64,000 bases of DNA from Dysgonomonas mossii DSM 22836. GTDB taxonomy: Bacteria > Bacteroidota > Bacteroidia > Bacteroidales > Dysgonomonadaceae. Both the position numbers and the translations under genes were made by a program. The notes under the pieces are model-generated. The model saw nothing but the letters and a program-made list of their open reading frames with translations, was not told the DNA's origin and searched no databases. Below, in pieces: positions 35,728 through 45,789 of the stretch (positions are counted from its first letter, which is position 1; every line of letters starts with the position of its first letter). The stretch spans positions 129,584-193,583 of the forward strand of contig NZ_GL892008.1 of assembly GCF_000213575.1 (NCBI RefSeq), written 5' to 3'.

Positions 35728-37911
35728 TTATTTTGCTTTATTTTTTTCAGATTCGTCTTCCATAATATTGTAAGTCGAAACTTCGTATACATTGTTTACA
35801 TTCCCATCCTTATCGATGAAAGACAGCGGAGTTCGGGTTTGATATATCTGAAGTTTCTTTATCAACACGCCATCTCTATAAATATTAAACCCATCTACAG
35901 ACTTAAATTCTGTTGGAATCCATTTGATTTCGATTCCGTTCGACACTTTCTGAAAGCTCACATTAGATACACTTTGAGGTTTATTTATTATAGGTAGTTT
36001 GCCGTCTTTACAATACTGTAAATAAGCCTGATGGTATTCCGGGTTTACGACATAAGGACTATTATAGTGACTGTATGCAAAGCAGATAATATTACTTACA
36101 TATCCATTTACAATATCTAGTTGCTTCTTTACACGTGTAAGTGGTGCACTTGTCCAATAACGCTGATCGAACGTTTCTATATTTCCCCAAAACTTCAGAC
36201 CCGGTTTACTATTGACTGCTTCCCTCAGGTTTTGGAACCATTCTGATAAATTATCAAGATTGAGACCACCAGCTCCAACACAATCTTGAGGGGAGAAAAT
36301 ATCTCCGATTCGAAAATGTGTTTGTTCGAATACATTTTTCCACATTTTCGAATATTCCTTAGCATCTCCGCCTACCTTATGATTCATGAAAGGGGATAGC
36401 ATAAAAGGCATATCGGGTGTAATCTTAGTAAGGTAATCTAAGTTTGTATTTAATGCCTGTGCCAAAATGGACTGACGCTCTGCTGTCATACAATTTAAAT
36501 TATCAACCTCCCAAACCCAATACCAACCATACATGGCATCGTTATATTTTTCTTTATATAAGGCAACCAGTTCTTCAGCCACTTTATTTCCTATCTCCAT
36601 CTGCCCAATCAGCCAACTCGCATCATAATCGACTTTCCACCATCTGTCGTTAAAATTCAACCCGACAAATACTCGTATCCCATTTTTTTGAGCACTACGA
36701 AGGCAATTCTCTAATGTATTATTTTGGTTCTTTTTAGCTGTTAGAGTAGAAGGATAAGTGGAAGAAACCTTACCTTGTTCATTTGTTAGCAATGCCGGCG
36801 CATAAATAAGGTATTTCATTCCGCCTTCTTTAAGCATCTGCATCTCCTTGTCCCAACGGCTATCATCCCAATTGAGAACAAGCGATTCTTGTATAAAAGA
36901 ACCATTAAAATGAGGAATACCAGAACCTTCATTCTTTTGCTCGAATGTATAGTGGGTGTAAGTTCCTTTAAGGTCTCTTATGTAAGAGTCGTATCTGGCT
37001 TCGTTTTCGAACAGATTAATAACACGCACTCCTCTACTAAGAGTTTCGGTGTAAGCCGCAGGGTAACCTGTTTTGCGTCCAAAAGCGAGTGCTATATTAC
37101 CGTTTAAGTCAACCATATAATCATTGTTATGGTCGTGTCCTACAAAGACTCCAATCACATCTTTCTTTTCGATAAAAGAGGAAAACAACCCGGAGTTTAC
37201 ATTTGATGCGGCTACACCTTCTTGCTTTTCACCAAATTCGCGATATGACCATCTTGCAGTTTCATGCTCTGTCAATGGTATATGAAAAAAAGCCAGCGAA
37301 GGAAGCTTGTGATTATTACGTTTGGTAAACTCATCACTTGTTTTTCGATACCAATCTATCTGGTCGTGTTTAATCCAGTCATAGTATCCGAAGGACCTAT
37401 CACTTGATAAGTTATGAGAGTCTAACAGATAGAGTACCCATTTTTCAGACCGTCCGTCAGAAGACAGAATAGGAAGCGCGCAGTTACCCGATCCTGAAAG
37501 CTTTCCCCCTTCTGCATCATAAGTCAGGTTGTAAGGAACAGTGCGCAGGTAATTTAGAATTTCAGATTTAGTCATATCTGTTTCATCATCATGATTTCCG
37601 AAGGTTACGGCAAAAAAGGTTTTCTCTTTGGCAAAGAGATCTGCTAGCTTCGTCCAAGCCTGTAATGCGCTCGATGACACAACAATGTCCCCGGTGAGAA
37701 TAACAAGATCCGGATGCTCTAAGCGAATAACTTCTCGAATCAAGTTACAAGTACTGTCATTTTTGTGCTTATAAGATTCACTTTCTACCCAGTGTAGATC
37801 TGTTAGTTGTACAATTTTAAATTTACCGTTGTTAAATTTTAAATTTGTAACCTGTCCGAAACCTGAAAAGCATATTAGCCAGCTAAATATAAAAAGTATA
37901 TATTTTTTCAT
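35728..37911 (-). CDS. Metallophosphoesterase-DUF4434 fusion protein
   Basis: This 727-aa exported protein joins two enzymes. Residues ~25-310 are a calcineurin-like phosphoesterase with all metal motifs: TDLH (37-40), GD75, GNHD (105-108), FFHIP (His210) and GHDH (258-261). Residues ~340-630 are a DUF4434 barrel with YGWYWVWE (Glu468), SPQDCVG (Asp543) and FWGNIETF (Glu579). A fibronectin-III-like end follows (IEIKWIPTEFKSVDGFNIYR). The fusion suggests removal of a phosphate or phosphodiester and cleavage of a neighbouring glycosidic bond. Its start overlaps the upstream gene as ATGA. Confidence 0.85.
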   Translation of the reverse strand: MKKYILFIFSWLICFSGFGQVTNLKFNNGKFKIVQLTDLHWVESESYKHKNDSTCNLIREVIRLEHPDLVILTGDIVVSSSALQAWTKLADLFAKEKTFFAVTFGNHDDETDMTKSEILNYLRTVPYNLTYDAEGGKLSGSGNCALPILSSDGRSEKWVLYLLDSHNLSSDRSFGYYDWIKHDQIDWYRKTSDEFTKRNNHKLPSLAFFHIPLTEHETARWSYREFGEKQEGVAASNVNSGLFSSFIEKKDVIGVFVGHDHNNDYMVDLNGNIALAFGRKTGYPAAYTETLSRGVRVINLFENEARYDSYIRDLKGTYTHYTFEQKNEGSGIPHFNGSFIQESLVLNWDDSRWDKEMQMLKEGGMKYLIYAPALLTNEQGKVSSTYPSTLTAKKNQNNTLENCLRSAQKNGIRVFVGLNFNDRWWKVDYDASWLIGQMEIGNKVAEELVALYKEKYNDAMYGWYWVWEVDNLNCMTAERQSILAQALNTNLDYLTKITPDMPFMLSPFMNHKVGGDAKEYSKMWKNVFEQTHFRIGDIFSPQDCVGAGGLNLDNLSEWFQNLREAVNSKPGLKFWGNIETFDQRYWTSAPLTRVKKQLDIVNGYVSNIICFAYSHYNSPYVVNPEYHQAYLQYCKDGKLPIINKPQSVSNVSFQKVSNGIEIKWIPTEFKSVDGFNIYRDGVLIKKLQIYQTRTPLSFIDKDGNVNNVYEVSTYNIMEDESEKNKAK

Positions 37912-39326
37912 TTTTTTCTGTCTGTTCTAAATGGCGCCAAAGGCAACCCGTTAATATCAAATAAATTGGGGATAGCATCATTCGCAAAGCAGTAGCGCAC
38001 AGCTATGGGTTCTTTTATTTTGGAAGAGGATACACTTATCTCACCACTCTTCTCTATTTTTGCATCAGCAGGATATATATTTCCTTCTTTATCTACAACT
38101 TCGAAATTTCGTATAACTTTATCTTTACAAGTAAGTTTTCCGATGGCAGTTGTAGCCACAACAATTTTATTCTTTTCTATACGTATCGAGTCTAGTTGAG
38201 GTGAATAAGGTTTTATGTCTTTTTTACCATAAGTTTTATATAGCGCCATATTTGCCAAGCGCACTCCGACCTGTTTTTTCAAACTCGGATGTATATCTGA
38301 TATATCGTTTACCAGATCACCAACAACAACCATTCCTGTATTTTTTAGTGTAGCTGCAACATCGGATTGTTGCTCTCGCAGATAAGCCGCATTTTTGTCT
38401 GCATAACCATTCCATGGAGCTATTTGCACAAAATAGAATGGAAGGTAACGATGAAATTCGTTTCGCCAGCCTCTTATCATACCATCAAGCAATGTACCGT
38501 AACTTGCAGCACGTTCGTTATTCCCCTCCCCTTGATACCAGATGACCCCGGCAATGGTATAATTTTTAACAGGATGAATCATTGCATTATAAATAGAAGA
38601 ATTTGCCGTAGGTGTCCAACTCTCAGGATGTTGCTTTGGTGATAGGGCGTATAACTCTTTCTCATGGTTGAAACTGAATTGATCGATCCACGGCTCTATT
38701 GAAGTACCTCCCCAGTATGAACCGATGAGTCCTATCGGGATATTTAGATTTTCGTTAAGGTGTTGCCCAAAAAAGAAAGCAACCGCACTAAAGTCTTTAT
38801 AGGTATCGGGGGAGCAAACGACCCATTTTCCTTCAATCCGTTCAACCGGATATTTGGATGTAGCTTTAGATACTTTAAAGAAACGCAGATTTTTATTTTC
38901 TATCGCTTTTGTAATATCTCCCGCATCTAATACAGGATAACTCATCAAGTACTCCATATTAGACTGCCCGGAGCATAGCCAAGTTTCACCCATTAAGATA
39001 TCATTAATCTCCCTCTCCAATTTGTTTTCCCAACCATAGAAACGAATACTATGCGGACCTGTGAGATCCGGAGTTTGTATATAAGCTTCCCATGCACAAT
39101 ATTCGTTCGACTTTGCATGTATAGTGTCTTGTGGTGCCCAGCTACATACAATTTTCAAATCCCATGCACCGGGACACCATCCCCAGAGTTTTACCTCCGA
39201 GTTGCGTTGCATTACAGCATGATCACTAATAATAGATGGCAATATAAATTCGGGGGTTTGTCCCCAAAGAGAAGTGAAAAACTGAATTGAGATTATAATT
39301 GCAAATATTCGTTTCATATATTTCAC
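37908..39326 (-). CDS. Sialate O-acetylesterase-like SGNH esterase
   Basis: This 472-aa exported SASA-family esterase removes O-acetyl groups from sugars. The nucleophile Ser122 is in CSGQSNMEY, and the Asp/His pair is in DIHP (Asp344-His347 region). VIWYQGEGN and GSYWGGTSIEPW are further family blocks. The N-terminus carries the usual beta-sandwich (LPSIISDHAVMQR). It overlaps both neighbours by 4 nt (ATGA), so it is translationally coupled to the DUF4434 gene before it and the fusion gene after it. Substrate need not be sialic acid. Confidence 0.9.
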   Translation of the reverse strand: MKYMKRIFAIIISIQFFTSLWGQTPEFILPSIISDHAVMQRNSEVKLWGWCPGAWDLKIVCSWAPQDTIHAKSNEYCAWEAYIQTPDLTGPHSIRFYGWENKLEREINDILMGETWLCSGQSNMEYLMSYPVLDAGDITKAIENKNLRFFKVSKATSKYPVERIEGKWVVCSPDTYKDFSAVAFFFGQHLNENLNIPIGLIGSYWGGTSIEPWIDQFSFNHEKELYALSPKQHPESWTPTANSSIYNAMIHPVKNYTIAGVIWYQGEGNNERAASYGTLLDGMIRGWRNEFHRYLPFYFVQIAPWNGYADKNAAYLREQQSDVAATLKNTGMVVVGDLVNDISDIHPSLKKQVGVRLANMALYKTYGKKDIKPYSPQLDSIRIEKNKIVVATTAIGKLTCKDKVIRNFEVVDKEGNIYPADAKIEKSGEISVSSSKIKEPIAVRYCFANDAIPNLFDINGLPLAPFRTDRKK

Positions 39327-40393
39327 CGTTTGAAGTTTTGCTTTTTATACCAGCTCATATACTGGTTATACAATCTTACTGTTTCGTCGCGCAAACCGGC
39401 ATGAGCCAGAGAGCCCGGCTTGTTCATTATACCCAGATACTGATAAACCAGAATTTTCTCTACAAAAGGAGAAATAGCCTCCATTTGGTGAATAATCCGG
39501 GTTTCGAAATCGGCAGCAATTAAACTTCCATGGGTTGTTTGCTCAAAGTAAAAGAGTTCCATGTCTGCCCATATTTTTGAGCGTCCTGCTTTTTGATGAG
39601 CTTTACTTAAATTTTCGAAGAAACGTGCAGAGTCACTTAACTTTGTAGCACCTACCCCTACACCATCCTGATAGGCTACTATTTCTATATCAAGGTCTTC
39701 AAGTTGCTTAACAAAGGTGTCGTCACATTTCTGAGCTTTAATGTTATAAGGAGCAATTAGATTAACACAATTGGCATTCATCGACTTTGCAATCAGGGCA
39801 CATTCGTTCACATAAGGAATAACATATTCTCCGAAATATGGTTCCAGCCACGATTCGTTAGGGAAATACCAGCCATAGAAACTCTTATGGTGACCATATT
39901 TAGCAAATATTTCTTCCATACATTTAGCTCGCTTTTTGCCCAGTTCTTTATCTGTCATCATCTTGAGAGCATCAAGATCGATAGACCAGAAATCGTTGCT
40001 GACAAAAAACTTAACGCCAAACTCATCGGCGGCAGCCAAAACCGTTTCGATAGGATCATCACAGCCCATTTTAAACTTCGGTGCTAACTCGCTATCATAA
40101 AAAGCCAGCCCATGAGCAGCAACATTCATCATAACGAGATATTCCATGCCGGTTTCACTAATCTCACGGATTTTCTCACGCCACTGAAGAGCCGTAAAGT
40201 TCCTTAAATCGTTATCCCAGTATACACCTTCCTTTCCTCCGGGATGCTGAAATTCGAACCAAGAACCGGCTATCGGTTTGATCTGTGATATACCGGCAGA
40301 TTCTATAGAAGTTCTTCCTAAGCTTATATTAGGAAGCAACATTCCGGCGGCTCCTGCACCTAAAGTTGTTAAGAAATTGCGTCGATCCATCAT
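39323..40393 (-). CDS. DUF4434 TIM-barrel protein with twin-arginine-like signal
   Basis: This 356-aa protein is a single DUF4434 barrel. The N-terminus MMDRRNFLTTLGAGAAGMLL looks like a Tat signal, implying export after folding. Conserved blocks are FYGWYFPNE (Glu180), IVAYQDGVG (Asp243) and KIWADMELF (Glu279), matching the other copies in this locus. I infer a glycosidase. It is coupled to the SGNH esterase by an ATGA overlap and follows the ribokinase-like gene by 14 nt. Confidence 0.8.
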   Translation of the reverse strand: MMDRRNFLTTLGAGAAGMLLPNISLGRTSIESAGISQIKPIAGSWFEFQHPGGKEGVYWDNDLRNFTALQWREKIREISETGMEYLVMMNVAAHGLAFYDSELAPKFKMGCDDPIETVLAAADEFGVKFFVSNDFWSIDLDALKMMTDKELGKKRAKCMEEIFAKYGHHKSFYGWYFPNESWLEPYFGEYVIPYVNECALIAKSMNANCVNLIAPYNIKAQKCDDTFVKQLEDLDIEIVAYQDGVGVGATKLSDSARFFENLSKAHQKAGRSKIWADMELFYFEQTTHGSLIAADFETRIIHQMEAISPFVEKILVYQYLGIMNKPGSLAHAGLRDETVRLYNQYMSWYKKQNFKR

Positions 40394-40407
40394 GTTGATA
40401 TCTATAG

Positions 40408-41307
40408 TTATACTAATTCGCTTCGGTGAGGAATAGACGACTGTGCGCCCATTCTCGTTACAGCTATTGAAGAGGCTTGCGAAGCCATCTTTACAGCTTG
40501 TTTAAGTGGCATATTTTCTGCTATGCCTACACACAATGCTCCATTGAAGGTATCTCCGGCAGCCGTGGTATCTACAGCTTTCACTTCGAAAGAGTCTACA
40601 CTGTAAGAGTTATTACCTTCTCTTACGAAACATCCTTTTGAACCTAAGGTTATAATTACATTTTTCACCCCCTTCTTGCTTAGTTTTTCTGCAGCCAGAG
40701 CAATATCCGAATCATTATTAATTTTTATACCTGTGAGCATTTCTGCTTCGATCCGATTGGGTGTAATCATATACAAGTAATTAAATAAAGACTCGGGTAA
40801 GTGCTGAGCGGGAGCAGGATTAAGTATGACTTTCATCCCTTTTTCAAAAGCTTTTTTTGCTGCATACTCTACTGTGGCGATAGGACTTTCTAATTGCATA
40901 AGAAGAATATCTCCTTCACTCATTTCACCTTCGATCTTGTCGATATCTGATTTGTCTAATAGTAAGTTGGCTCCGGAAGCAACAACAATCGTGTTTTCGG
41001 CTTTTTCGTCCACATTTATTAAGGCAACACCCGAAGGATGCATCTTATCTCGAGTAATATATTCTGTACAAATTCCCTCTTTTGCCAAGACCTCTATCGT
41101 TTGATCTCCAAAAAGGTCATTACCCAATCGGGCTACGAATATAAGATTACCTCCCATCCTTTTTACTGCAACAGCTTGATTAGCCCCCTTGCCTCCTTGA
41201 GTCATTAGGAAATTTCCGCCGAGTACGGTTTCCCCTGGGCCGGGAAGATGGGAGGATTTTACCACCATATCTGTGTTAGAACTGCCAACGACTATTATCT
41301 TTTTCAT
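40408..41307 (-). CDS. rbsK: Ribokinase-like PfkB sugar kinase
   Basis: This 300-aa cytoplasmic kinase of the PfkB family is closest in motifs to ribokinase. GGKGANQAVAVKRMGG is the N-terminal signature, and DTTAAGDTFNGAL holds the catalytic Asp (AAGD in place of the usual GAGD). NVDEKAENTIVVASGAN is also ribokinase-like. I start at ATG 41307 (MKKIIVVGSSNTD), since the longer frame to 41400 overlaps the upstream gene. It would phosphorylate the monosaccharide imported by the permease; whether that is ribose is uncertain. Confidence 0.88.
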   Translation of the reverse strand: MKKIIVVGSSNTDMVVKSSHLPGPGETVLGGNFLMTQGGKGANQAVAVKRMGGNLIFVARLGNDLFGDQTIEVLAKEGICTEYITRDKMHPSGVALINVDEKAENTIVVASGANLLLDKSDIDKIEGEMSEGDILLMQLESPIATVEYAAKKAFEKGMKVILNPAPAQHLPESLFNYLYMITPNRIEAEMLTGIKINNDSDIALAAEKLSKKGVKNVIITLGSKGCFVREGNNSYSVDSFEVKAVDTTAAGDTFNGALCVGIAENMPLKQAVKMASQASSIAVTRMGAQSSIPHRSELV

Positions 41308-41321
41308 TATGCTACTAATGT

Positions 41322-42497
41322 TTATTTTTGATTCAGAATACTTTCTAAAACGGTCCAACATTGGTACAAGCCGCGTGGAACATGAAAACATCCTTTCCAT
41401 TTACCTCCCTTCAGCGGAAGCAATACTTCTCCTTGCCTGTTGAGGTATCCAAACCACTCGGGATGTTCGTGATCTTTAAAGTGTTCCCATGTATAAGCAT
41501 GCACTTTTTCAAACCATTCGAGACATTTAATATCTCCGGTCAGTTGATATCCTTTAAGTAAGGAAATAAGAGATTCGATATGTACCCACCAGAGTTTCTG
41601 ATCCCATTCTAACTGTTGAGGCGGATAACCCAAACGATCCATATAATAAAAAACACCTCCATATTTTTTATCCCAACCATATTCGAGCATTGTCAGAGTT
41701 GTATTCTTCGCTTTCTCTATTAGTTCGGGTCTATTCAATCGCTTACCCAAGTCCATTATAAACCACATTGCCTCTATAGCATGCCCGGGGTTCATCAATC
41801 TACCTTCGAAGGAATCGGATAAATCTCCGTTATCCAGCACGTTCTCTACAATGATTCCACCGAGTTCAGGACGATAGAACACATCCATCACTTCGTGGAT
41901 ACAACTATCTATTACTTTATTGAGATATTCTTCGGTGAGTAGATGCTCGATCTCCAAAGCCAGATTACACAGAATCATTGGTAGCGCAAAGTTTTTGAGG
42001 TTACGAGTACCGGGATAAAGCTTGTTCCATTTACCTTTCGGATTGTCCACTTTGGAAAGAATTACCTCAAATGTTTTGCGGGCTATATCTGCATATTCTT
42101 CATTGCCTGTAGCAAGGTTGAGCTGACCAAAAGCCATTGTGGCAAAGGTATACGAGAATATATTATAAGGTTCAACCAAAGGGTTGCCTTCACGATCGAG
42201 AGAGAAATACCAATTGAAATTTCCGTCATGACCATATTTTTTAAGAAATTCGCCCCCTTGGATAGCGCATTCCAACCACTCTTCGCGTTTTTCCACTTTG
42301 TTGTAAAGCATTGAGAACATCCAAACTTCACGGCCTTGCAACCAAATAAATTTGTCAGTATCAAAGACATTACCTTCGCGGTCAAGACATGTAAAATATC
42401 CACCAAACTCTTTGTCTTGAGAGTGTTTTATCCAAAAGGGAAGAACATTTTCTAACAATTCTTCTTTATAAAGATCTGCTAATTCCTTAAAATTCAT
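41322..42497 (-). CDS. AGE-family N-acylglucosamine 2-epimerase-like protein
   Basis: This ~391-aa (alpha/alpha)6-barrel protein belongs to the N-acylglucosamine 2-epimerase / cellobiose 2-epimerase superfamily. WIKHSQDKEFGGYFTCLDRE, DKFIWLQGREVWMFSMLY, PGHAIEAMWFI and CFHVPRGLYQCW are typical blocks, with His residues that could act in proton transfer. I start at ATG 42497 (MNFKELADLYKEEL); in-frame ATGs at 42509 and 42563 are possible. It has no signal peptide and so acts on a sugar inside the cell, next to the kinase encoded 14 nt downstream. Confidence 0.85.
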   Translation of the reverse strand: MNFKELADLYKEELLENVLPFWIKHSQDKEFGGYFTCLDREGNVFDTDKFIWLQGREVWMFSMLYNKVEKREEWLECAIQGGEFLKKYGHDGNFNWYFSLDREGNPLVEPYNIFSYTFATMAFGQLNLATGNEEYADIARKTFEVILSKVDNPKGKWNKLYPGTRNLKNFALPMILCNLALEIEHLLTEEYLNKVIDSCIHEVMDVFYRPELGGIIVENVLDNGDLSDSFEGRLMNPGHAIEAMWFIMDLGKRLNRPELIEKAKNTTLTMLEYGWDKKYGGVFYYMDRLGYPPQQLEWDQKLWWVHIESLISLLKGYQLTGDIKCLEWFEKVHAYTWEHFKDHEHPEWFGYLNRQGEVLLPLKGGKWKGCFHVPRGLYQCWTVLESILNQK

Positions 42498-42591
42498 AAT
42501 TTTATACATATTTATATCTTCAACATCAATGTTATAGGCAACTAGTTTATTTGAGCTTTTCATATTTTAGCTGTTATAATTAGATTATCTG

Positions 42592-44034
42592 TTAGTGTTT
42601 GTCAGTAGAAACTTTTTGTTTATATATATTTCCAAAACGGTCTGTTACCTTTATTTCAATCATTGCATTCTTATCTATAGGAGTTGCCCTAAACAAATGA
42701 TCCGTTTTGATCGGTGTTATCCAATCATATTCTACCCGTTCTCTATCCGAGCAAATAATTTTAGCTTCAGGATCATATCCTTCGAAGTGGTTCATTGTTC
42801 CCATATATTTACCATTTTCGTACCACTCTACTTTCCACAGCTCATCCCAATTCCAAACATTTGCAATAATATCTTCAGGATAATCTTCAGAAGAAGCAAT
42901 TGGATATCCTTTAAACTGATATGTATCAAGGTATCCCATACTCTTATATTTCCATATAACTTTATTCCCTTCTACTTCATAGACGCCACAACCGCTAGGG
43001 GTTCCGTCTGTACATATATCTGCTTTCCAGAAAGTCCCGCATACAGCAGCAGTGTTATGTTCCATTAGTCTGTTATTGAACACAACATTACCATTGTAGT
43101 GAGTATGTCCTGAAAATATATGAGCATCATAACCTTCTAAGAGATCATAAAGGCTGGAAGCATTACTGGTTTCATCGGGCAATAAGGCATTGAATTTTAT
43201 ATCTTTTGTTGAGCTGGAAGGAATATGCATAGCCACAAATACGAGATGATCTTTGGGAACATAGGATAAGTCTTTCTCTATCCATTGCAAGGTGCGTTCG
43301 TCTATATATCCTATATAACGGTAATGCCTATTAATGTAAAAACAGTTGTTGAGAACGATGTAATGTGCCTTTCCTCTATTGAAAGAATAATATATCGGGC
43401 CAAAGAAATTTTCAAAAGTTTTGTATGAATGCTCATGAGAGCGTACACCATATTCCATATCATGGTTACCAACACTCCTATAAAATGGAAGCCCTAAAGC
43501 ATCCGAAGCCTGAATATATGAAGGGTATAATGATGGAGTATTACCTACTATATCTCCACAGTCTAAAACAAAAACGTCACTGTTTTTCTTTTTCTGATCA
43601 ATATATTGACGAAGATCTTTTAAGTATTGTACATATCCTTCTATGTCCTTTTCTTTAGACACCTGAACATCTGCCTGAACGATGAAAGTATGTTTATTGT
43701 CGTTCCGGGAATTCTTTATCAGATCAAAATCATAGGCTTTATCAGAACTTTCTATATTCTGAAAAAAGCAAGGAATGCTTCCTTTCGTTTGTGGCAAATA
43801 GCCGGATGGAGTTGATATATATACAAACTTAACATTGGCATTTTGCGGTAAGGAATAATTACCGTCTATATCAGTAAGGGTAAAGTCGTAGCCATTAGAT
43901 ACAACTACATTTGCGAGTTTTTCTCCCTGACATTTTATTTGCCCCTTTATTATATCTTGCGATTGCAAGGTCAGATTAAACCCGAGCAAATATAAAATAC
44001 CAATAAATGATTGTTTGAGTAGAAATTTCATCAT
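42592..44034 (-). CDS. Exported calcineurin-like metallophosphoesterase, three-domain
   Basis: This 480-aa exported protein is the first gene of the leftward PUL transcript. It has the MetallophosN / Metallophos / MetallophosC layout. A CarboxypepD-like N-domain (about 28-105, TLTDIDGNYSLP) is followed by the catalytic core and a C-terminal domain. Metal motifs are ADVQ (Asp122, with Gln where DxH is usual), GD161, GNHD (189-192), AMHIP (His270) and GHTH (309-312). It should hydrolyse a phospho-mono- or diester on the PUL substrate. Together with the fusion protein it makes two phosphoesterases in one operon. Confidence 0.85.
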   Translation of the reverse strand: MMKFLLKQSFIGILYLLGFNLTLQSQDIIKGQIKCQGEKLANVVVSNGYDFTLTDIDGNYSLPQNANVKFVYISTPSGYLPQTKGSIPCFFQNIESSDKAYDFDLIKNSRNDNKHTFIVQADVQVSKEKDIEGYVQYLKDLRQYIDQKKKNSDVFVLDCGDIVGNTPSLYPSYIQASDALGLPFYRSVGNHDMEYGVRSHEHSYKTFENFFGPIYYSFNRGKAHYIVLNNCFYINRHYRYIGYIDERTLQWIEKDLSYVPKDHLVFVAMHIPSSSTKDIKFNALLPDETSNASSLYDLLEGYDAHIFSGHTHYNGNVVFNNRLMEHNTAAVCGTFWKADICTDGTPSGCGVYEVEGNKVIWKYKSMGYLDTYQFKGYPIASSEDYPEDIIANVWNWDELWKVEWYENGKYMGTMNHFEGYDPEAKIICSDRERVEYDWITPIKTDHLFRATPIDKNAMIEIKVTDRFGNIYKQKVSTDKH

Positions 44035-44218
44035 GTTCCTTTTTAAATACTTTCTTCAATACCTATTTATAAAATATTAATTTCAATATCTATAGAAGCT
44101 TCTCTGTTTACTATATCTGAGTGTATGTTTTTACTATTATATCTATATTATAATAAAAGAAGGGATTTGTTTACAATATAGACTCTTCAGTTAACCATAT
44201 TTTATTAATACAACGAGA

Positions 44219-44248
44219 CAAATATACATATATTTATTAAATACACAA
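44219..44248 (-). promoter_or_regulatory. Promoter of leftward PUL 1 operon
   Basis: On the minus strand TTG (44248-44246), a 19-nt spacer and TATATTTG (44226-44219) match the Bacteroidetes consensus. The first gene starts about 185 nt downstream. The 12-nt motif TTTATTAAATAC (plus-strand reading) lies inside the spacer, a good place for a repressor such as the ROK protein. Confidence 0.5.
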
Positions 44249-44430
44249 TATATAATTAAATATTTTATTATTAAGTTTGTTTTAAGATTTAGAATTTAGG
44301 AAGCAAATTACCCTTTCAGAAATATTTTCATCGCTCCAATATCAAGCTCTATATATAATTGGAGTCAAAAAAAGATAAGATAAAAATGTAAGCCCAAGCG
44401 ACCTCTTTTGTTTAAAGAGAATAAATACAA

Positions 44431-44481
44431 AAACCGAAAAGCTTTTAAATCACAGAAGTGTATTTAAAAGCTTTTCGGTTT
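44431..44481 (-). terminator. Terminator of ROK gene
   Basis: A perfect 20-bp stem (44431-44450 with 44462-44481) encloses an 11-nt loop, with T-rich flanks on either strand. It lies 63 nt after the ROK stop codon and insulates it from the PUL operon. Confidence 0.85.
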
Positions 44482-44544
44482 CTTTTTACTTGATAGAGTA
44501 TCTCTACTTCAGCAAGATATAGAATATTTTGACTACAATATCAA

Positions 44545-45789
44545 TCAATATATCTCAAACAACCTTGTACGTGCCAACAGACATGCCCCTACAACGCCGG
44601 CTTTATCTTTCAGCTTCGAGATACTAATCGTTGAATCTTTATTTACAAGGTTTAGAGAATATTTTCGTATCGCAGTTTTGATAGGTTGCATAATATAATC
44701 CTCGGTCATAGATACAGTCCCCCCTATTATAACCATCTCAGGATTAAAGACATTAATCAATCCGGCTATTTGCTCTCCCAATTTTCTCCCTATCTCCTCT
44801 ACAAGATCTATACAGAGAACATCCTCTTTGTTTACTGCAGCTATAATTTCATCCAGCGTAACATTATCTCCTTTTAATATCTTCTCCGACAGCAAAGAAG
44901 AACCTCCTTCTTGAGCGAGTTCGAATAAACGGCGATGCATAGCATGCCCCGAAGCTTCTGTCTCAAGGCATCCTTTTTTACCGCAATGACAGATAATTTC
45001 ATTGTCATATATTTTCATATGACCAAACTCTCCGGCAAACCCAGATTTCCCTGTATACACCTTACCATCAATGATAATACCGATGGCGAGCCCCCAACTA
45101 ACATTTACAAAAATGATGTTTTTCTCACTATTTACACAGCCTGCAAGATATTCTCCATAGGTCATGGCTCGCGTATCATTATCTATGGTCACTTTATATC
45201 CGTTCAATTTTTCGGATATAATATCCGCCAATGGCCTTTCCTCAAAATAAAATATACTGTAACTATAACCGGATTCAGGGTTAACACGACCAGATATATT
45301 CACATTGATATTCAATATCTTATTCTTATCAACAGTCTGCTTATCTATAAAATCAAGAATTATATTACAAAGCCTATTTAAAGCTTCCGGAGTATTTTGC
45401 ATCTGATACGACACCCCCATCGTCAGATCTATCATATCCCCCTTGAAGTTTATAAGACCTATATTTACAGCAGATTGCTTTATATCAACTCCGATAAAAT
45501 ATCCCGATTCAGGATTAAGCCCATAAAGATTAGGATATCTGCCTCCCGTTGTTTCCAACTTCCCATAGTCATTTATATACCCATCATCGTACATCTCACC
45601 TATAAGCTTGGTTACAGTAGGAATACTTAAATCCAGTTCTTTTGACAGCTCAGTTATCGTAGAGCTACCATTCTGAATATAGTAGTTTATTATATTCTTC
45701 TTAATCAGAGCACTTTTTGTACCTCTCTCAATCTCCTGAAGCAGCTGTATATTCATATCTTTTTGATAATTATTGTATTTTTCTTGCAA
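44545..45789 (-). CDS. ROK-family transcriptional regulator (NagC/XylR type)
   Basis: This 414-aa protein has an N-terminal winged helix (ITELSKELDLSIPTVTKLIGEM) and a C-terminal ROK sugar-binding domain. The zinc motif is CHCGKKGCLETEASG, and VDIKQSAVNIGLINF opens the ROK fold. Such proteins repress sugar operons and release DNA on binding a sugar or sugar phosphate. It sits between the leftward and rightward halves of PUL 1 and is the natural candidate for their control. An alternative start is ATG 45756 (MNIQLLQEIERGTKSAL). Confidence 0.9.
   Translation of the reverse strand: MQEKYNNYQKDMNIQLLQEIERGTKSALIKKNIINYYIQNGSSTITELSKELDLSIPTVTKLIGEMYDDGYINDYGKLETTGGRYPNLYGLNPESGYFIGVDIKQSAVNIGLINFKGDMIDLTMGVSYQMQNTPEALNRLCNIILDFIDKQTVDKNKILNINVNISGRVNPESGYSYSIFYFEERPLADIISEKLNGYKVTIDNDTRAMTYGEYLAGCVNSEKNIIFVNVSWGLAIGIIIDGKVYTGKSGFAGEFGHMKIYDNEIICHCGKKGCLETEASGHAMHRRLFELAQEGGSSLLSEKILKGDNVTLDEIIAAVNKEDVLCIDLVEEIGRKLGEQIAGLINVFNPEMVIIGGTVSMTEDYIMQPIKTAIRKYSLNLVNKDSTISISKLKDKAGVVGACLLARTRLFEIY

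Larger units (their letters stand above)
44035..44544. other. Intergenic region between PUL 1 operon and ROK gene
   Basis: This 510-nt gap holds the promoter of the leftward operon (44219-44248), a 12-nt motif TTTATTAAATAC (44233-44244) that recurs upstream of the rightward operon, and a 20-bp terminator hairpin (44431-44481). No gene is supported. Confidence 0.6.
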
